A DNA stretch of 64,000 bases from contig NZ_JAMHJQ010000010.1 in assembly GCF_023534745.1 (NCBI RefSeq), positions 62,001 through 126,000 on the forward strand, read 5' to 3'. The position numbers were made by a program, and so were the translations under genes. Under the pieces are notes generated by a model. The model saw nothing but the letters and a program-made list of their open reading frames with translations, made no database searches and was not told where the DNA came from. The DNA comes from Streptomyces sp. 35G-GA-8 (GTDB lineage: Bacteria; Actinomycetota; Actinomycetes; Streptomycetales; Streptomycetaceae). Below are positions 25,884-34,719 of this stretch, piece by piece (the first letter of the stretch is position 1; each line of letters begins with the position of its first letter).

Positions 25884-27817
25884 GCGAGGACGAAGCGCCC
25901 GGAGGTGACGATCACCGTCCGGAGCCGCCCCCGACATCGAAGCCTCCCCCCTCCCCTCAGCCCCCTCCGTCACCGAAGCCTCCTCCGTTTCCGGAGCTCC
26001 CCGACCATGCCGGTCCGCTCGACGGCGCTCATCCGGTGCGGCCGGGACCCGCCGCCCCGGCCGCACCGGAGCCCCCGTCCGCAAGCCCCGCAGAGACGTC
26101 CGCGAGCCCCACAGGGAGACGAGAAGAACCCCACCCTCCGGAGAAACCGGGGCAGCCCGATGTCCCGGAGCGATCCCGTACGCCGGTGCCGCCCGCCGCC
26201 GAGGTGAGACCGCCCGGCGCGGTACGGGGCCCGGCCCCTCAGGACGAGATCCGCGGTGCTCTCGGCCGCGTCCCGAACACAGCCGGTGAGGGCGGCCGTC
26301 CCGGTGTGAGAACGCGCCTGCTGACGCTGCTGGCGATTGTCGGGCCCGGGCTCATCGTCATGATCGGTGACAACGACGCGGGCGGCGTGTCCACGTATGC
26401 CCAGGCCGGCCAGAACTACGGATACTCGCTGCTGTGGGTGCTGCTCCTGCTCATTCCCGTTCTGGTGGTGAACCAGGAGATGGTGGTACGGCTGGGCGCG
26501 GTCACCGGCGTGGGCCACGCGCGGCTGATCATGGAACGGTTCGGCCGGTTCTGGGGCTGGTTCAGCGCCGGTGATCTCTTCCTGCTGAACTTTCTGACGA
26601 TCGTGACCGAGTTCATCGGTGTCTCACTGGCCGCCGGTTACCTGGGCCTGTCGCGGTATGTCGCCGTGCCAGCCGCCGCCGTCATCCTGATCGCGGTGGT
26701 GGCCAGCGGTTCCTTCCGCCGCTGGGAACGGGCGATGTTCGTCTTCATGGCGCTGAGTCTGCTGATCGTCCCGCTGACGTTGCTGTCCGAGCCCCGGTGG
26801 GGACAGGCCGCGCACGACTTCGTCGTCCCCAGCGTCGAGGGGGGTGTGAGCAGCAACTCCGTACTGCTGATCATCGCGATCGTCGGTACCACGGTCGCTC
26901 CCTGGCAGCTGTTCTTCCAGCAGTCCAATGTGATCGACAAACGCATCACCCCCCGCTTCATCGGTTACGAACGCGCCGACACCGCCATCGGCGCCCTCGT
27001 GGTCGTGGCGGGGGCAGCGGCTTTGATGATGGTCGCCGACTTCGCCGTCCGGGGTACCGGCGCACAGGGCCACTTCACCGACGCCGCCGGAGTCGCGCAC
27101 GCACTGGGCCGGCACGATCACGCCTTGGGCGTGATGTTCGCCGTCATCCTCCTGGACGCCAGCATCATCGGCGCGGCGGCGGTCACCCTGGCCACCAGCT
27201 ACGCCTTCGGAGACGTCTTCAATCTCCGCCACTCCCTGCACCGCGGCTTCCGCGAGGCCAAGCAGTTCTACACCTCCTACAGCCTGCTGGTCCTGGTCGC
27301 CGCCGCCATCGTGCTCATCCCCGGAGCGCCGCTGGGGCTCATCACGGAAGCCGTGCAGGCGCTGGCGGGGCTGCTTCTGCCCTCGGCGAGCGTGTTCCTT
27401 CTGCTGCTGTGCAACGATTCCGAGGTCCTGGGTCCCTGGGTCAACCCTCGGTGGCTGAACGCACTCGCCACCGTCATCATCGCCGTACTGCTCCTGCTGT
27501 CCGGCACTCTGATGGCCACTACACTCTTCCCGGCCCTGGACGTCGCCCGCCTCGTCACCTGGCTCGCGATCGCGCTGGTCATCGGTCTGGCCACCGCGGC
27601 AGCGACCATGTTCACCACGCGGCGCCGCTCGCCCGCGCCCCGGGCCCCGGTCATGACGCACGCCGACAAACTCGCCTGGCGCATGCCACCCGTCACCCTG
27701 CTCAAACCCGTGCGATGGTCACCGGGCACGAGGCTGGGGATGACGGTGCTGCGCGGCTACCTGATCCTCAGCGTCCTGCTCCTACTTTTCAAGGCGGTCC
27801 GCCTCGGCGGCGCCTGA
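25880..27817 (+). CDS. Nramp-family divalent metal transporter, magnesium-type
   Basis: 645 residues from GTG 25880. The first ~145 residues are a Pro-rich cytoplasmic extension; the rest has about 11 membrane segments. TM1 reads 'GLIVMIGDNDAGGVSTY' (D164-N-D-A-G in place of DPGN). TM6 reads 'GTTVAPWQLFFQQS', so the Met of the usual MPH motif, which ligates soft metals, is Ala340. Loss of that Met is a mark of Nramp-related magnesium transporters. The coupling to an MgtE-type sensor domain supports Mg2+ (inference). The 3' end overlaps the convergent gene by 36 bp. Confidence 0.88.
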   Translation: MSEDEAPGGDDHRPEPPPTSKPPPSPQPPPSPKPPPFPELPDHAGPLDGAHPVRPGPAAPAAPEPPSASPAETSASPTGRREEPHPPEKPGQPDVPERSRTPVPPAAEVRPPGAVRGPAPQDEIRGALGRVPNTAGEGGRPGVRTRLLTLLAIVGPGLIVMIGDNDAGGVSTYAQAGQNYGYSLLWVLLLLIPVLVVNQEMVVRLGAVTGVGHARLIMERFGRFWGWFSAGDLFLLNFLTIVTEFIGVSLAAGYLGLSRYVAVPAAAVILIAVVASGSFRRWERAMFVFMALSLLIVPLTLLSEPRWGQAAHDFVVPSVEGGVSSNSVLLIIAIVGTTVAPWQLFFQQSNVIDKRITPRFIGYERADTAIGALVVVAGAAALMMVADFAVRGTGAQGHFTDAAGVAHALGRHDHALGVMFAVILLDASIIGAAAVTLATSYAFGDVFNLRHSLHRGFREAKQFYTSYSLLVLVAAAIVLIPGAPLGLITEAVQALAGLLLPSASVFLLLLCNDSEVLGPWVNPRWLNALATVIIAVLLLLSGTLMATTLFPALDVARLVTWLAIALVIGLATAAATMFTTRRRSPAPRAPVMTHADKLAWRMPPVTLLKPVRWSPGTRLGMTVLRGYLILSVLLLLFKAVRLGGA

Positions 27818-28273
27818 AGAGGTCCGCGGCCTCCTGTCCACGGCCGCGACCAGGACCTCGGCGACATCAAGAGGGAGGTCCAGACTGCGGACGATCCATT
27901 CCGCGTCATGGCCATGGCTCGCCAGGACCCAGGCGGCGTACACACGGTTCATACAGGCCGTGTCGCAATGTCCCAGCCGCTCACTCACCTCGGCGAACGG
28001 AAAACCTGCCAGAGCCTCGGTGGTAAGCGGCACATCCTTCTCCAGGCCGCCCCACTCCGGCCGAGAACGGTGCCGCATCATGTACCAGTGGCCGCACACC
28101 CAGCCAATGCCGATCACGAGCACCACGGCCAGCAGACCGGTAACAGCCACCCCCACCAGCGGCCGGTCGGACGCGGGCCCCACGGTCACAGCGATTTCCG
28201 CCAGTACGGCCAGCACCAGCACCACCAAAATGGCGATGCCCTCCCGATGCCGACCGAGCCGTGAAACACCCAT
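27782..28273 (-). CDS. Small membrane protein of unknown function
   Basis: 163 residues from ATG 28273, with GGAGGAAAG upstream. Two transmembrane helices (~residues 11-32 'GIAILVVLVLAVLAEIAVTV' and ~42-63 'VAVTGLLAVVLVIGIGWVCG') are followed by a cytoplasmic tail. The tail holds 'LGHCDTACMNRVYAAWVLASHGHDAEWIVRSLDLPLDVAEVLV', whose last part looks like a small helix-turn-helix. Not recognised. It ends inside the last codons of the transporter gene, tail to tail. Confidence 0.65.
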   Translation of the reverse strand: MGVSRLGRHREGIAILVVLVLAVLAEIAVTVGPASDRPLVGVAVTGLLAVVLVIGIGWVCGHWYMMRHRSRPEWGGLEKDVPLTTEALAGFPFAEVSERLGHCDTACMNRVYAAWVLASHGHDAEWIVRSLDLPLDVAEVLVAAVDRRPRTSSGAAEADRLEK

Positions 28274-28316
28274 ATGGCTTTCCTCCTCCGCCACTCCTTC
28301 CACTCTCCCGCACCTC

Positions 28317-28344
28317 GTGTCCCGTGTCCCGTGTCCCCTGTCCC
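28317..28344. repeat. Heptanucleotide tandem repeat (GTGTCCC)x3 plus CTGTCCC
   Basis: Three perfect GTGTCCC copies and a fourth differing at one base, in the promoter gap between the membrane protein and the molybdenum enzyme operon. Third 7-bp array of the window. Confidence 0.9.
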
Positions 28345-28481
28345 AGGGGCCCGGCAGCCCGGCGTCCGCCTTCGACGCGCGGAGCGACGGCTTTCGCGAG
28401 ACGGTGGGAAGGAGGAGCGCGCCTGAAGGTGGCGACGCATTACCAGCTGGAACCCGCAGCTAGCGGGGAAGGCGGGCCGCG

Positions 28482-29051
28482 ATGAGCGATTCGGATACGG
28501 GCGCCATGGGGCGGAGCCAGGGCGAGACGGCCGGACTCCTGGCGATCAGGCTGAACGTCAACGATCAGGTGCGGCGGCTTGAGGTCGATCCGCGGACCTC
28601 GCTGCTCGACGCGCTGCGCGAACACCTGCGCCTGAGCGGCACCAAGAAAGGGTGTGATCACGGGCAGTGCGGCGCCTGCACCGTGCTGATCAACGGCCGG
28701 CGCGTGAATTCCTGCCTGACGCTCGCCGTGATGCACGAGGGCGACCAGATCGTCACGATCGAGGGCCTGGGCGCCCCCGATGATCCGCACCCCATGCAAC
28801 GCGCCTTCGTCGAGCACGACGGCTTCCAGTGCGGCTACTGCACACCAGGCCAGATCTGCTCGGCCGTCGGCATGCTCACCGAGGTGGAGGCTGGTTCTCC
28901 CAGCCACGCCACCGCTGACGTGAGCGCGCCGCACATCGCGTTGACCGACGAGGAGATCCGCGAGCGGATGAGCGGCAACATCTGCCGGTGCGCCGCCTAT
29001 CCGAATATCGTCGCGGCCATCCGCGGCACCGCGGAAAGGAGCCCTGAATGA
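28482..29051 (+). CDS. Molybdenum aldehyde oxidoreductase, 2Fe-2S subunit
   Basis: 189 residues, ATG 28482 preceded by GGGGAAGG. Two 2Fe-2S clusters are evident: plant-ferredoxin type '[22 protein letters not shown]' and the helical type '[11 protein letters not shown]...[11 protein letters not shown]'. This is the small subunit of the xanthine-oxidase family. It overlaps the FAD subunit by ATGA. Relatives such as E. coli PaoA are exported by Tat, but no twin-arginine signal is present here, so the enzyme is probably cytoplasmic. Electron transfer from molybdopterin to FAD. Confidence 0.93.
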   Translation: MSDSDTGAMGRSQGETAGLLAIRLNVNDQVRRLEVDPRTSLLDALREHLRLSGTKKGCDHGQCGACTVLINGRRVNSCLTLAVMHEGDQIVTIEGLGAPDDPHPMQRAFVEHDGFQCGYCTPGQICSAVGMLTEVEAGSPSHATADVSAPHIALTDEEIRERMSGNICRCAAYPNIVAAIRGTAERSPE

Positions 29052-30031
29052 GGCCCTTCACCTACGAACGAGCGACGGACGCGCGAGCCGCCGTTGCCGC
29101 GGTGTCCAGAGACGGCGCGAAGTTCATCAGCGGCGGCACCAATCTCCTCGACCTGATGAAGCTCGACATCGAGAAGCCCAGCCATCTGGTCGACATCAGC
29201 CGGCTCCCGCTGCGGGACATCGGGGAACTCCCGGACGGCGGACTGCGCATCGGCGCCCAGGCGGCGAATTCCGAGGTGGCCGCCGACACACACGTACGCA
29301 CCCGCTATCCGGTGCTGTCGGAGGCGCTGGTGTCCGGCGCATCGGGTCAGTTGCGCAACAAGGCGTCCACCGGCGGAAACCTGCTGCAGCGCACTCGCTG
29401 CCCGTACTTCTACGACACGGCCGCCGGCTGCAACAAGCGTGATCCCGGATCCGGTTGCTCGGCGATCGGCGGATTCAACCGGATACACGCGATCCTCGGA
29501 GCCGACGCTTCCTGCATCGCCACCCACCCCTCGGACATGGCCGTCGCGTTGACCGCACTGGATGCGGAGATCGAGCTGCTCGGCGTCGATCAGAAGGTGC
29601 GCCGCGTGGCTATCGCCGACTTCTACCGGCTGCCGGGCGACACACCGCACATCGAGAACGTGCTGAGGCCGGGCGAGATGATCACGGGTGTCCTCCTGCC
29701 CCCGCCCCCGCCGGGCCGGCAGCGATATCGCAAGGTACGCGACCGGGCGTCGTACGAGTTCGCGCTGGTCTCCGTGGCAGCTGTCGTCTCGACCGAGCAG
29801 GGAACGATCAGTGAGGCGAGGGTGGCATTCGGCGGTGTCGCGCACAAGCCGTGGCGGTCCTCCGAGGCGGAGGACGCGGTGATCGGCCGTCCGGCCACGA
29901 TGGCCACCTATCGCGCCGCCGCCGAGGTGGCCATGCGCGACGCGGTCGGGCAGGGGGACAACGACTTCAAGATCGATCTGGCCAAGCGCACGCTGTGCCG
30001 CACGCTGGCCCAAGTGGCCGGGGCGAGCTGA
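29048..30031 (+). CDS. Molybdenum aldehyde oxidoreductase, FAD/4Fe-4S subunit
   Basis: 327 residues. FAD-binding domain of the CO-dehydrogenase medium-subunit type: '[30 protein letters not shown]', '[13 protein letters not shown]', '[22 protein letters not shown]'. The insertion '[21 protein letters not shown]' supplies the Cys ligands of the extra 4Fe-4S cluster known from PaoB, which distinguishes PaoABC-type aldehyde oxidoreductases from ordinary xanthine dehydrogenases. It passes electrons to FAD and then to an acceptor. Confidence 0.92.
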   Translation: MRPFTYERATDARAAVAAVSRDGAKFISGGTNLLDLMKLDIEKPSHLVDISRLPLRDIGELPDGGLRIGAQAANSEVAADTHVRTRYPVLSEALVSGASGQLRNKASTGGNLLQRTRCPYFYDTAAGCNKRDPGSGCSAIGGFNRIHAILGADASCIATHPSDMAVALTALDAEIELLGVDQKVRRVAIADFYRLPGDTPHIENVLRPGEMITGVLLPPPPPGRQRYRKVRDRASYEFALVSVAAVVSTEQGTISEARVAFGGVAHKPWRSSEAEDAVIGRPATMATYRAAAEVAMRDAVGQGDNDFKIDLAKRTLCRTLAQVAGAS

Positions 30032-30040
30032 GGAGGCGAG

Positions 30041-32269
30041 ATGATCGGGCAAGCTGTGGACCGCGTCGACGGCCCGTTGAAGGCCACCGGCCAGGCCGCC
30101 TACGCCTACGAGCACTGGGAGGCCGGCCAACCGCTCTACGGTTTCATCGTCGGCGCGACGATCGGCAAAGGCCGTATCACCGGGATCGATACCGAGAGCG
30201 TAGCGAGCGCATCCGGTGTGCGTCTGGTGATGACCCATCTCAACGCCCCGGCGCAAGGCCCCCGGGACGAGTCCGTCACCTTCGAATACTGGCGCGCCCA
30301 GCCGGTGCTGACCGGCCCGGACATCCACCACTACGGCGAGCCCGTGGCGCTCGTCGTCGCCGAGACCCTTGAGCAGGCCCGAGCCGCGGCCGGCCTCGTC
30401 AAGGTTGAATACAGCGTTGGGCGGGGGCGCTTCGACTTCGCCGAGTACGAGGACCAGGTGTACATCCCGAAGGTGGTCAACGCCGGCCTCCCCACCGACA
30501 CCGAGGTGGGCGACTTCGCCGCCGGGTTCGACAGCGCCGAGGTCAAGGTCGACCAGCACTACTCGACGCCGTACGAGTTCTCGCTGCCGATAGAACCGAA
30601 CGCGTGCCTGGCGGAACCGCGCGGCGAGGACCTGGTCGTCCATGTCAGCTGCCAGATCGTCGATGCCGCGCAGGCTTCGGTCGCCGGCACGCTTCGGATG
30701 GCCCCGGAGCGGGTCCACGTCGTCGCCCCCTTCGTCGGCGGAGGATTCGGTTCCAAGCTGGGCATCCACTCCGAAACGATCCTGGCGGCGCTCGCCGCCC
30801 GCACGCTGCGCCGACCGGTCAAGGTCGCGATGACCCGCCAGCAGGTCTTCCAGCTCGTCGGCATGCGCCCCATATCGAGCCAGCGGGTCCGGCTGGGCGC
30901 GGAGCGCGACGGACGGCTGACGGCGATCGCCCACGACGTCAGCATGCACACCAACCCCGATGTCGAGTACGCCGAGCAGACCGCCGCCACCACCCGCAGC
31001 CTCTATGCCGCGCCCCACCGGCTGACCAGTCACCGGCTCGCGGCGCTCGACCTGCCGCGCGGGACGGACGTCCGCGCGCCGGGCGAGGCGCCGGGCTTGC
31101 TGGCGGTCGAGTCGGCGATGGACGAGCTGGCCGATGCGCTCGGGATGGACCCGGTCGAGCTGCGGATCCGCAACGAGCCCACGGTCGATCCCGAGCGGAA
31201 CGTGCCGTACAGCGACCGGCACCTGGTCGAGTGCCTGCGCGAGGGCGCGCGCAGGTTCGGGTGGGAAAACCGCCCGGCCACCCCCGCGAGTGTGCGCGAG
31301 GGACGGTGGCTGGTCGGCTACGGCATGTCGGCCGCCATCCGGGGGCATTTCCAGGGGCCGACGACGGTACGGGTGCGGCTGGAGGCGGACGGCACCGCTG
31401 TCGTCCACACCGACATGACCGACATCGGCACGGGCACCTACACCATCCTGACCCAGGTCGCGGCGGACGGACTCGGGCTCCCTCTCGAACGAGTACGGAT
31501 CGAGCTCGGACGTTCCGATCTGCCCTCCAGCTGGGGGTCGGGAGGCTCGTGGGGCGCCACCAACTCGTGCACCGCGGCATATCGGGCATGCGCGGCTCTG
31601 CGCGAGAAGGTGCTGGAAGCGGCCTGCGGCGACCCCCGCTCCCCGCTGCACGGTCTGGACCCGGCGGACGCCGTGTTCTCCGACGGCGGCGTGGACATCG
31701 GTGACGCGTCCGAGACGCTGAGCGGGATCGTCGCGCGCAGCTGTCCCGAAGGTGTGGAGGCGCAGGGGCAGGTCCGCTTCATGGGCGACGACCCGAACTA
31801 CACCGACTACTCGATCAACACCTACGGGGCCCATTTCGCCGAAGTGGGAGTCGACGCCGACACCGCGGAGATCCGTCTGCGGCGGATGCTGAGCGTGTTC
31901 TCGGTGGGCCGCGTGTTCAACCCGAAGACGACCCGCTCGCAGCTGATCGGCGGCATGATCTGGGGAGTCGGCGCGGCCCTCGAAGAGGAGGCCGTCGTCG
32001 ACCCGCGATCTGGCGCCTTCGTCAACCGGGATTTCGCGGGGTACCTGGTGCCGGTCCACGCCGACATCCCCGACATCGACGCGGTCGTCCTCGACGGGTA
32101 CGACGACAAGGCCAACCCCCTGGGCGCGAAGGGCGTCGGTGAGGTGGGCATCTGCGGGGCGGGTGCGTCGGTCGCGAACGCGGTGTTCAACGCCACCGGG
32201 GTGCGCGTGCGCGACTTCCCCATCACCATCGAGAAGGTGCTGCCCGGTCTGCCACTGCTGGAGGCCTGA
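30041..32269 (+). CDS. Molybdenum aldehyde oxidoreductase, molybdopterin subunit
   Basis: 742 residues, ATG 30041 with GAGGAGG upstream, 9 bp after the FAD subunit. Blocks: 'RVDGPLKATGQAAYAYEHW', 'VAPFVGGGFGSKLGIHSETILAALAARTLRRPVKV', 'RAPGEAPGLLAVESAMDELADALGMDP', 'GTGTYTILTQVAADGLGL', and the active-site Glu in 'LGAKGVGEVGICGAGASVANAV'. This is the catalytic subunit, oxidising aldehydes to acids at the molybdenum cytosine dinucleotide-type centre. Maturation (XdhC/PaoD-like) genes are not visible nearby. Likely detoxifies aromatic aldehydes. Confidence 0.93.
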   Translation: MIGQAVDRVDGPLKATGQAAYAYEHWEAGQPLYGFIVGATIGKGRITGIDTESVASASGVRLVMTHLNAPAQGPRDESVTFEYWRAQPVLTGPDIHHYGEPVALVVAETLEQARAAAGLVKVEYSVGRGRFDFAEYEDQVYIPKVVNAGLPTDTEVGDFAAGFDSAEVKVDQHYSTPYEFSLPIEPNACLAEPRGEDLVVHVSCQIVDAAQASVAGTLRMAPERVHVVAPFVGGGFGSKLGIHSETILAALAARTLRRPVKVAMTRQQVFQLVGMRPISSQRVRLGAERDGRLTAIAHDVSMHTNPDVEYAEQTAATTRSLYAAPHRLTSHRLAALDLPRGTDVRAPGEAPGLLAVESAMDELADALGMDPVELRIRNEPTVDPERNVPYSDRHLVECLREGARRFGWENRPATPASVREGRWLVGYGMSAAIRGHFQGPTTVRVRLEADGTAVVHTDMTDIGTGTYTILTQVAADGLGLPLERVRIELGRSDLPSSWGSGGSWGATNSCTAAYRACAALREKVLEAACGDPRSPLHGLDPADAVFSDGGVDIGDASETLSGIVARSCPEGVEAQGQVRFMGDDPNYTDYSINTYGAHFAEVGVDADTAEIRLRRMLSVFSVGRVFNPKTTRSQLIGGMIWGVGAALEEEAVVDPRSGAFVNRDFAGYLVPVHADIPDIDAVVLDGYDDKANPLGAKGVGEVGICGAGASVANAVFNATGVRVRDFPITIEKVLPGLPLLEA

Positions 32270-32391
32270 GTCCGTGCGGGACGGAGCCCAGCTCCTCCGC
32301 TGATTACATGCACATCCGCTGACAGTGGGACAGGCCCCGGCGGCCCGCCCGCTTCGGTACAACGCGGGCACGCGAAGCGGGAAGTGGTGCA

Positions 32392-32917
32392 GAAAGGCGC
32401 TTCCTCCCACGGGTGTGACATCCCGACTTCGCGGTAGCCCCACTTTCCGTACGCCGACTGGGCGGCCTTCGCTTCAGGCTCGGGCCGGACGGTGAGCGTG
32501 ACACGCTCGACGCCCAGGCCGTCGAGGAGTAGGCCGTGCAAGGTTGGCGGCGACACCAAGACGCCGCCACGCTTTCCGTACAGCGAGTTCGAGGATGACC
32601 CAGGTGCGCGCCCCGTCCTCCCGAGTGAAGTCCTCGGGAAGCTCTTCCTGGACGTTGGCCCACCACCGGCTGTCGGCCGGGAGCAGGTATCCGTACGTGA
32701 AGCCGGCGACTTGGTCGCCGTCCCGCGCGAGGACCAGGCGCATCCCGTCCCGCTGGGCATGGACCTGGTAGTGCTCGATGAACTCGGCGATGTCGCTTGG
32801 GCCCTCGCCGTACGGCGGCTCGGCGTACACCTCCTCGTACGCTTCGAGGAAGGTGTCGAGCTTTCCTGCGGCTTCCTTGCCCTCGAACCGTTCGTAGGTC
32901 AACTCCGACGGCGTCAC
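32392..32917 (-). pseudogene. GNAT acetyltransferase broken by a 1-bp insertion
   Basis: GTG 32917 starts a good GNAT sequence ('EGPSDIAEFIEHYQVHAQRDGMRLVLARDGDQVAGFTYGY', 'WVILELAVRKAWRRLGVAANL'). At about 32540-32542 one extra base shifts the frame. Removing it restores 'LHGLLLDGLGVERVTLTVRPEPEAKAAQSAYGKWGYREVGMSHPWEEAPF'. The sequence past 32392 no longer resembles the family. Either a pseudogene or a sequencing error. Confidence 0.75.
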
Positions 32918-33069
32918 GCCGCTCCTTTCGCCTGAACGTACTCGGTCAGCTCCTCGACGGCTTGACGTGCTGTGCCGGCGCCACAGTGGCGAAGCAGGTC
33001 CGTCACCCCTCGGAGTTTCCTCGTGACGCGGCCGGACTCGACTTCCTCCAGATGCTCCAGACTCCCCAC
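32914..33069 (-). CDS. Small hypothetical protein coupled to the broken GNAT gene
   Basis: 51 codons from GTG 33069, ending in a TGA that overlaps the GTG start of the acetyltransferase (GTGA). Reads 'LEHLEEVESGRVTRKLRGVTDLLRHCGAGTARQAVEELTEYVQAKGAA', a charged helical sequence not recognised. The upstream frame is closed by TGA, so it may be the tail of a longer, truncated gene. Confidence 0.4.
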   Translation of the reverse strand: MGSLEHLEEVESGRVTRKLRGVTDLLRHCGAGTARQAVEELTEYVQAKGAA

Positions 33070-33347
33070 GGTGCCACGGAGGACCGGTACTCAGACATCT
33101 TCGGACAGGACGCGCGGTCCAGCTGAGTCACGACATTCCGGCGAGCGGCGCCCTGCTGGACAAGGTCGTCAACACGATCTGATTGCTGCGGCCGTGCAGA
33201 CGACTTGGTCATCGGCCTGTGCTGGCGCTGCGACCAAGTTCTGTCCGACGGGTCGCTCAGGGGTGTCATCAGAATTGACCCGCAAACGCGCACTCGCCCC
33301 TGGCCACCTGGGCAAGGTTCAATGCTGCAGTGGGCGCCTGGGCACAT

Positions 33348-34055
33348 ATGTATGACTGCTGGTTTGAGGTCGATCCTGTTCCGAAGCTCTTGGAGCAGGT
33401 CGAGCACGATGACGATCAAGAGGCATGGAAGGAGCTGGGATGGCGGCTCGTTCTTGAGCATGATCTGGTGTCCCCGGCCAGTTTCGCTGCCCTGCCGCGC
33501 CTGGTGCGCCTCGCGCCGCGCAGCGCGGAGGCGCGCGCACTGGCAGGGGAGATTCTCGAGCGCGCGGCAGGGCACCATGGCTGCGACGATCTCCTGACGG
33601 ATTGTGCCGACGCCATCGCGGAGTTCCGCGAAGTGCTGGACCGGCACCTGCGGTCGCGGCCGGCTGACTTCCTCGTGTCCTTGCGTGCCCTACTCGCGGT
33701 CGAGGAGGAGTACCACTGGGCCGCGGTCCTTGGTGACTTCGAGGATGACTTCTATCCCTTGACATGTCCGCACTGTGGCGTAGAGGTCAGGATCGCCATC
33801 GGCAACTACGGGCGGTACTCCGCGACCCAGGATTGGAACCTGGGTGATGTGGAACGAAGGGACCTGCGGCCGACGCCCGCCGAGGAGCTGACCGGAACTG
33901 GCAGGTGGATGTTCGAGATGGCCGTCCACGCAGGTCAGGAGGTATTGGCCGACGGAATTGCCCATCTATTCGGACGTGCGGAATGCCCGCTCTGCGCCAG
34001 TGTCTTCAACGTTGCGGACGAGTACACCTCCACCAATCGCCCCATCATGCGGTAG
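33348..34055 (+). CDS. Hypothetical protein with a split zinc ribbon
   Basis: 235 residues from ATG 33348; GTG 33330 is also in frame. Helical N-terminal ~120 residues, acidic, with 'EVDPVPKLLEQVEHDDDQEAWKEL' and HEAT-like pairs. Then CPHC (140-143) and CPLC (213-216), 70 residues apart, likely forming a zinc site. The pattern resembles streptomycete proteins of unknown function, sometimes near toxins, but no family is claimed. Followed directly by an IS5 relic. Confidence 0.6.
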   Translation: MYDCWFEVDPVPKLLEQVEHDDDQEAWKELGWRLVLEHDLVSPASFAALPRLVRLAPRSAEARALAGEILERAAGHHGCDDLLTDCADAIAEFREVLDRHLRSRPADFLVSLRALLAVEEEYHWAAVLGDFEDDFYPLTCPHCGVEVRIAIGNYGRYSATQDWNLGDVERRDLRPTPAEELTGTGRWMFEMAVHAGQEVLADGIAHLFGRAECPLCASVFNVADEYTSTNRPIMR

Positions 34056-34079
34056 GCCGCGACGAAACCAACAGCGACC

Positions 34080-34560
34080 TGGCTGTGCCTCACGCACGAA
34101 GCCAGAGCCGGACCGCGCTGCGGGGCACCGCCCCGGTGGTCGGCAGTGATGACGAAAGCGAGAGGGCGACGTCCGCCCTCGCCCGCCAGATGGATTCTGC
34201 AGGTCAGCCCGCCCCTCGAACGGCCCAGGGTCTCGTCGGCCCGGTGCCGGACGGGCTTGCTCCCACTGCCGAAAACTTTTGGCGGTCGAGAGTGTGCACC
34301 TGCCGCGTGCTGATGAGCTCGGCATGAGGTGGAGTCCACTCTGACCATGCTCCAGTCGATCTGGCCCGCAGCGTCAGCGTCGGCGCGGACGGCTCTCAGG
34401 GTCCTCTCCCACATACCCGTCCGCTGACCACCTGCGATGATGGTCATGAACCGTCTTCCACCTCCCGAAACGGGACGGCAGAACCCGCCACGGCAGGCTA
34501 GCGCTGCCAGAACAAGATCCCGTTGATCACACGACGGTGGCAGTGCCGCCACTGCCGCTC
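34080..34560 (-). pseudogene. IS5-family transposase relic
   Basis: Minus-strand frames read 'WRHCHRRVINGILFWQR' and, after a shift, 'GMWERTLRAVRADADAAGQIDWSMVRVDSTSCRAHQHAAGAH', 'DETLGRSRGGLTCRIHLAGEGGRRPLAFVITADHRGGAP'. This is the N-terminal half of an IS5-type DDE transposase including the first catalytic Asp region (VDST). Several frameshifts, and the C-terminal half is missing. Confidence 0.8.
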
Positions 34561-34719
34561 ACCTGGGTCCCCGCCGTGATACGCGGTGCGCGGGGGACAT
34601 CACACGCCGCACACTCGCTTCAACGAGCCGCGCGAGAAGCGGCCGATCAGCGGATTTTCAGGTGGCGTTCGCCTCTCGCGTTGCTCACGCTGGTGCCGGG
34701 ATCACGAGAGAGGTCTTTC

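Noticed and set aside
28997-32443. 1148-codon minus-strand frame
   Set aside because: Antisense to the FAD and molybdopterin subunits; the translation is compositionally biased and unrecognised.
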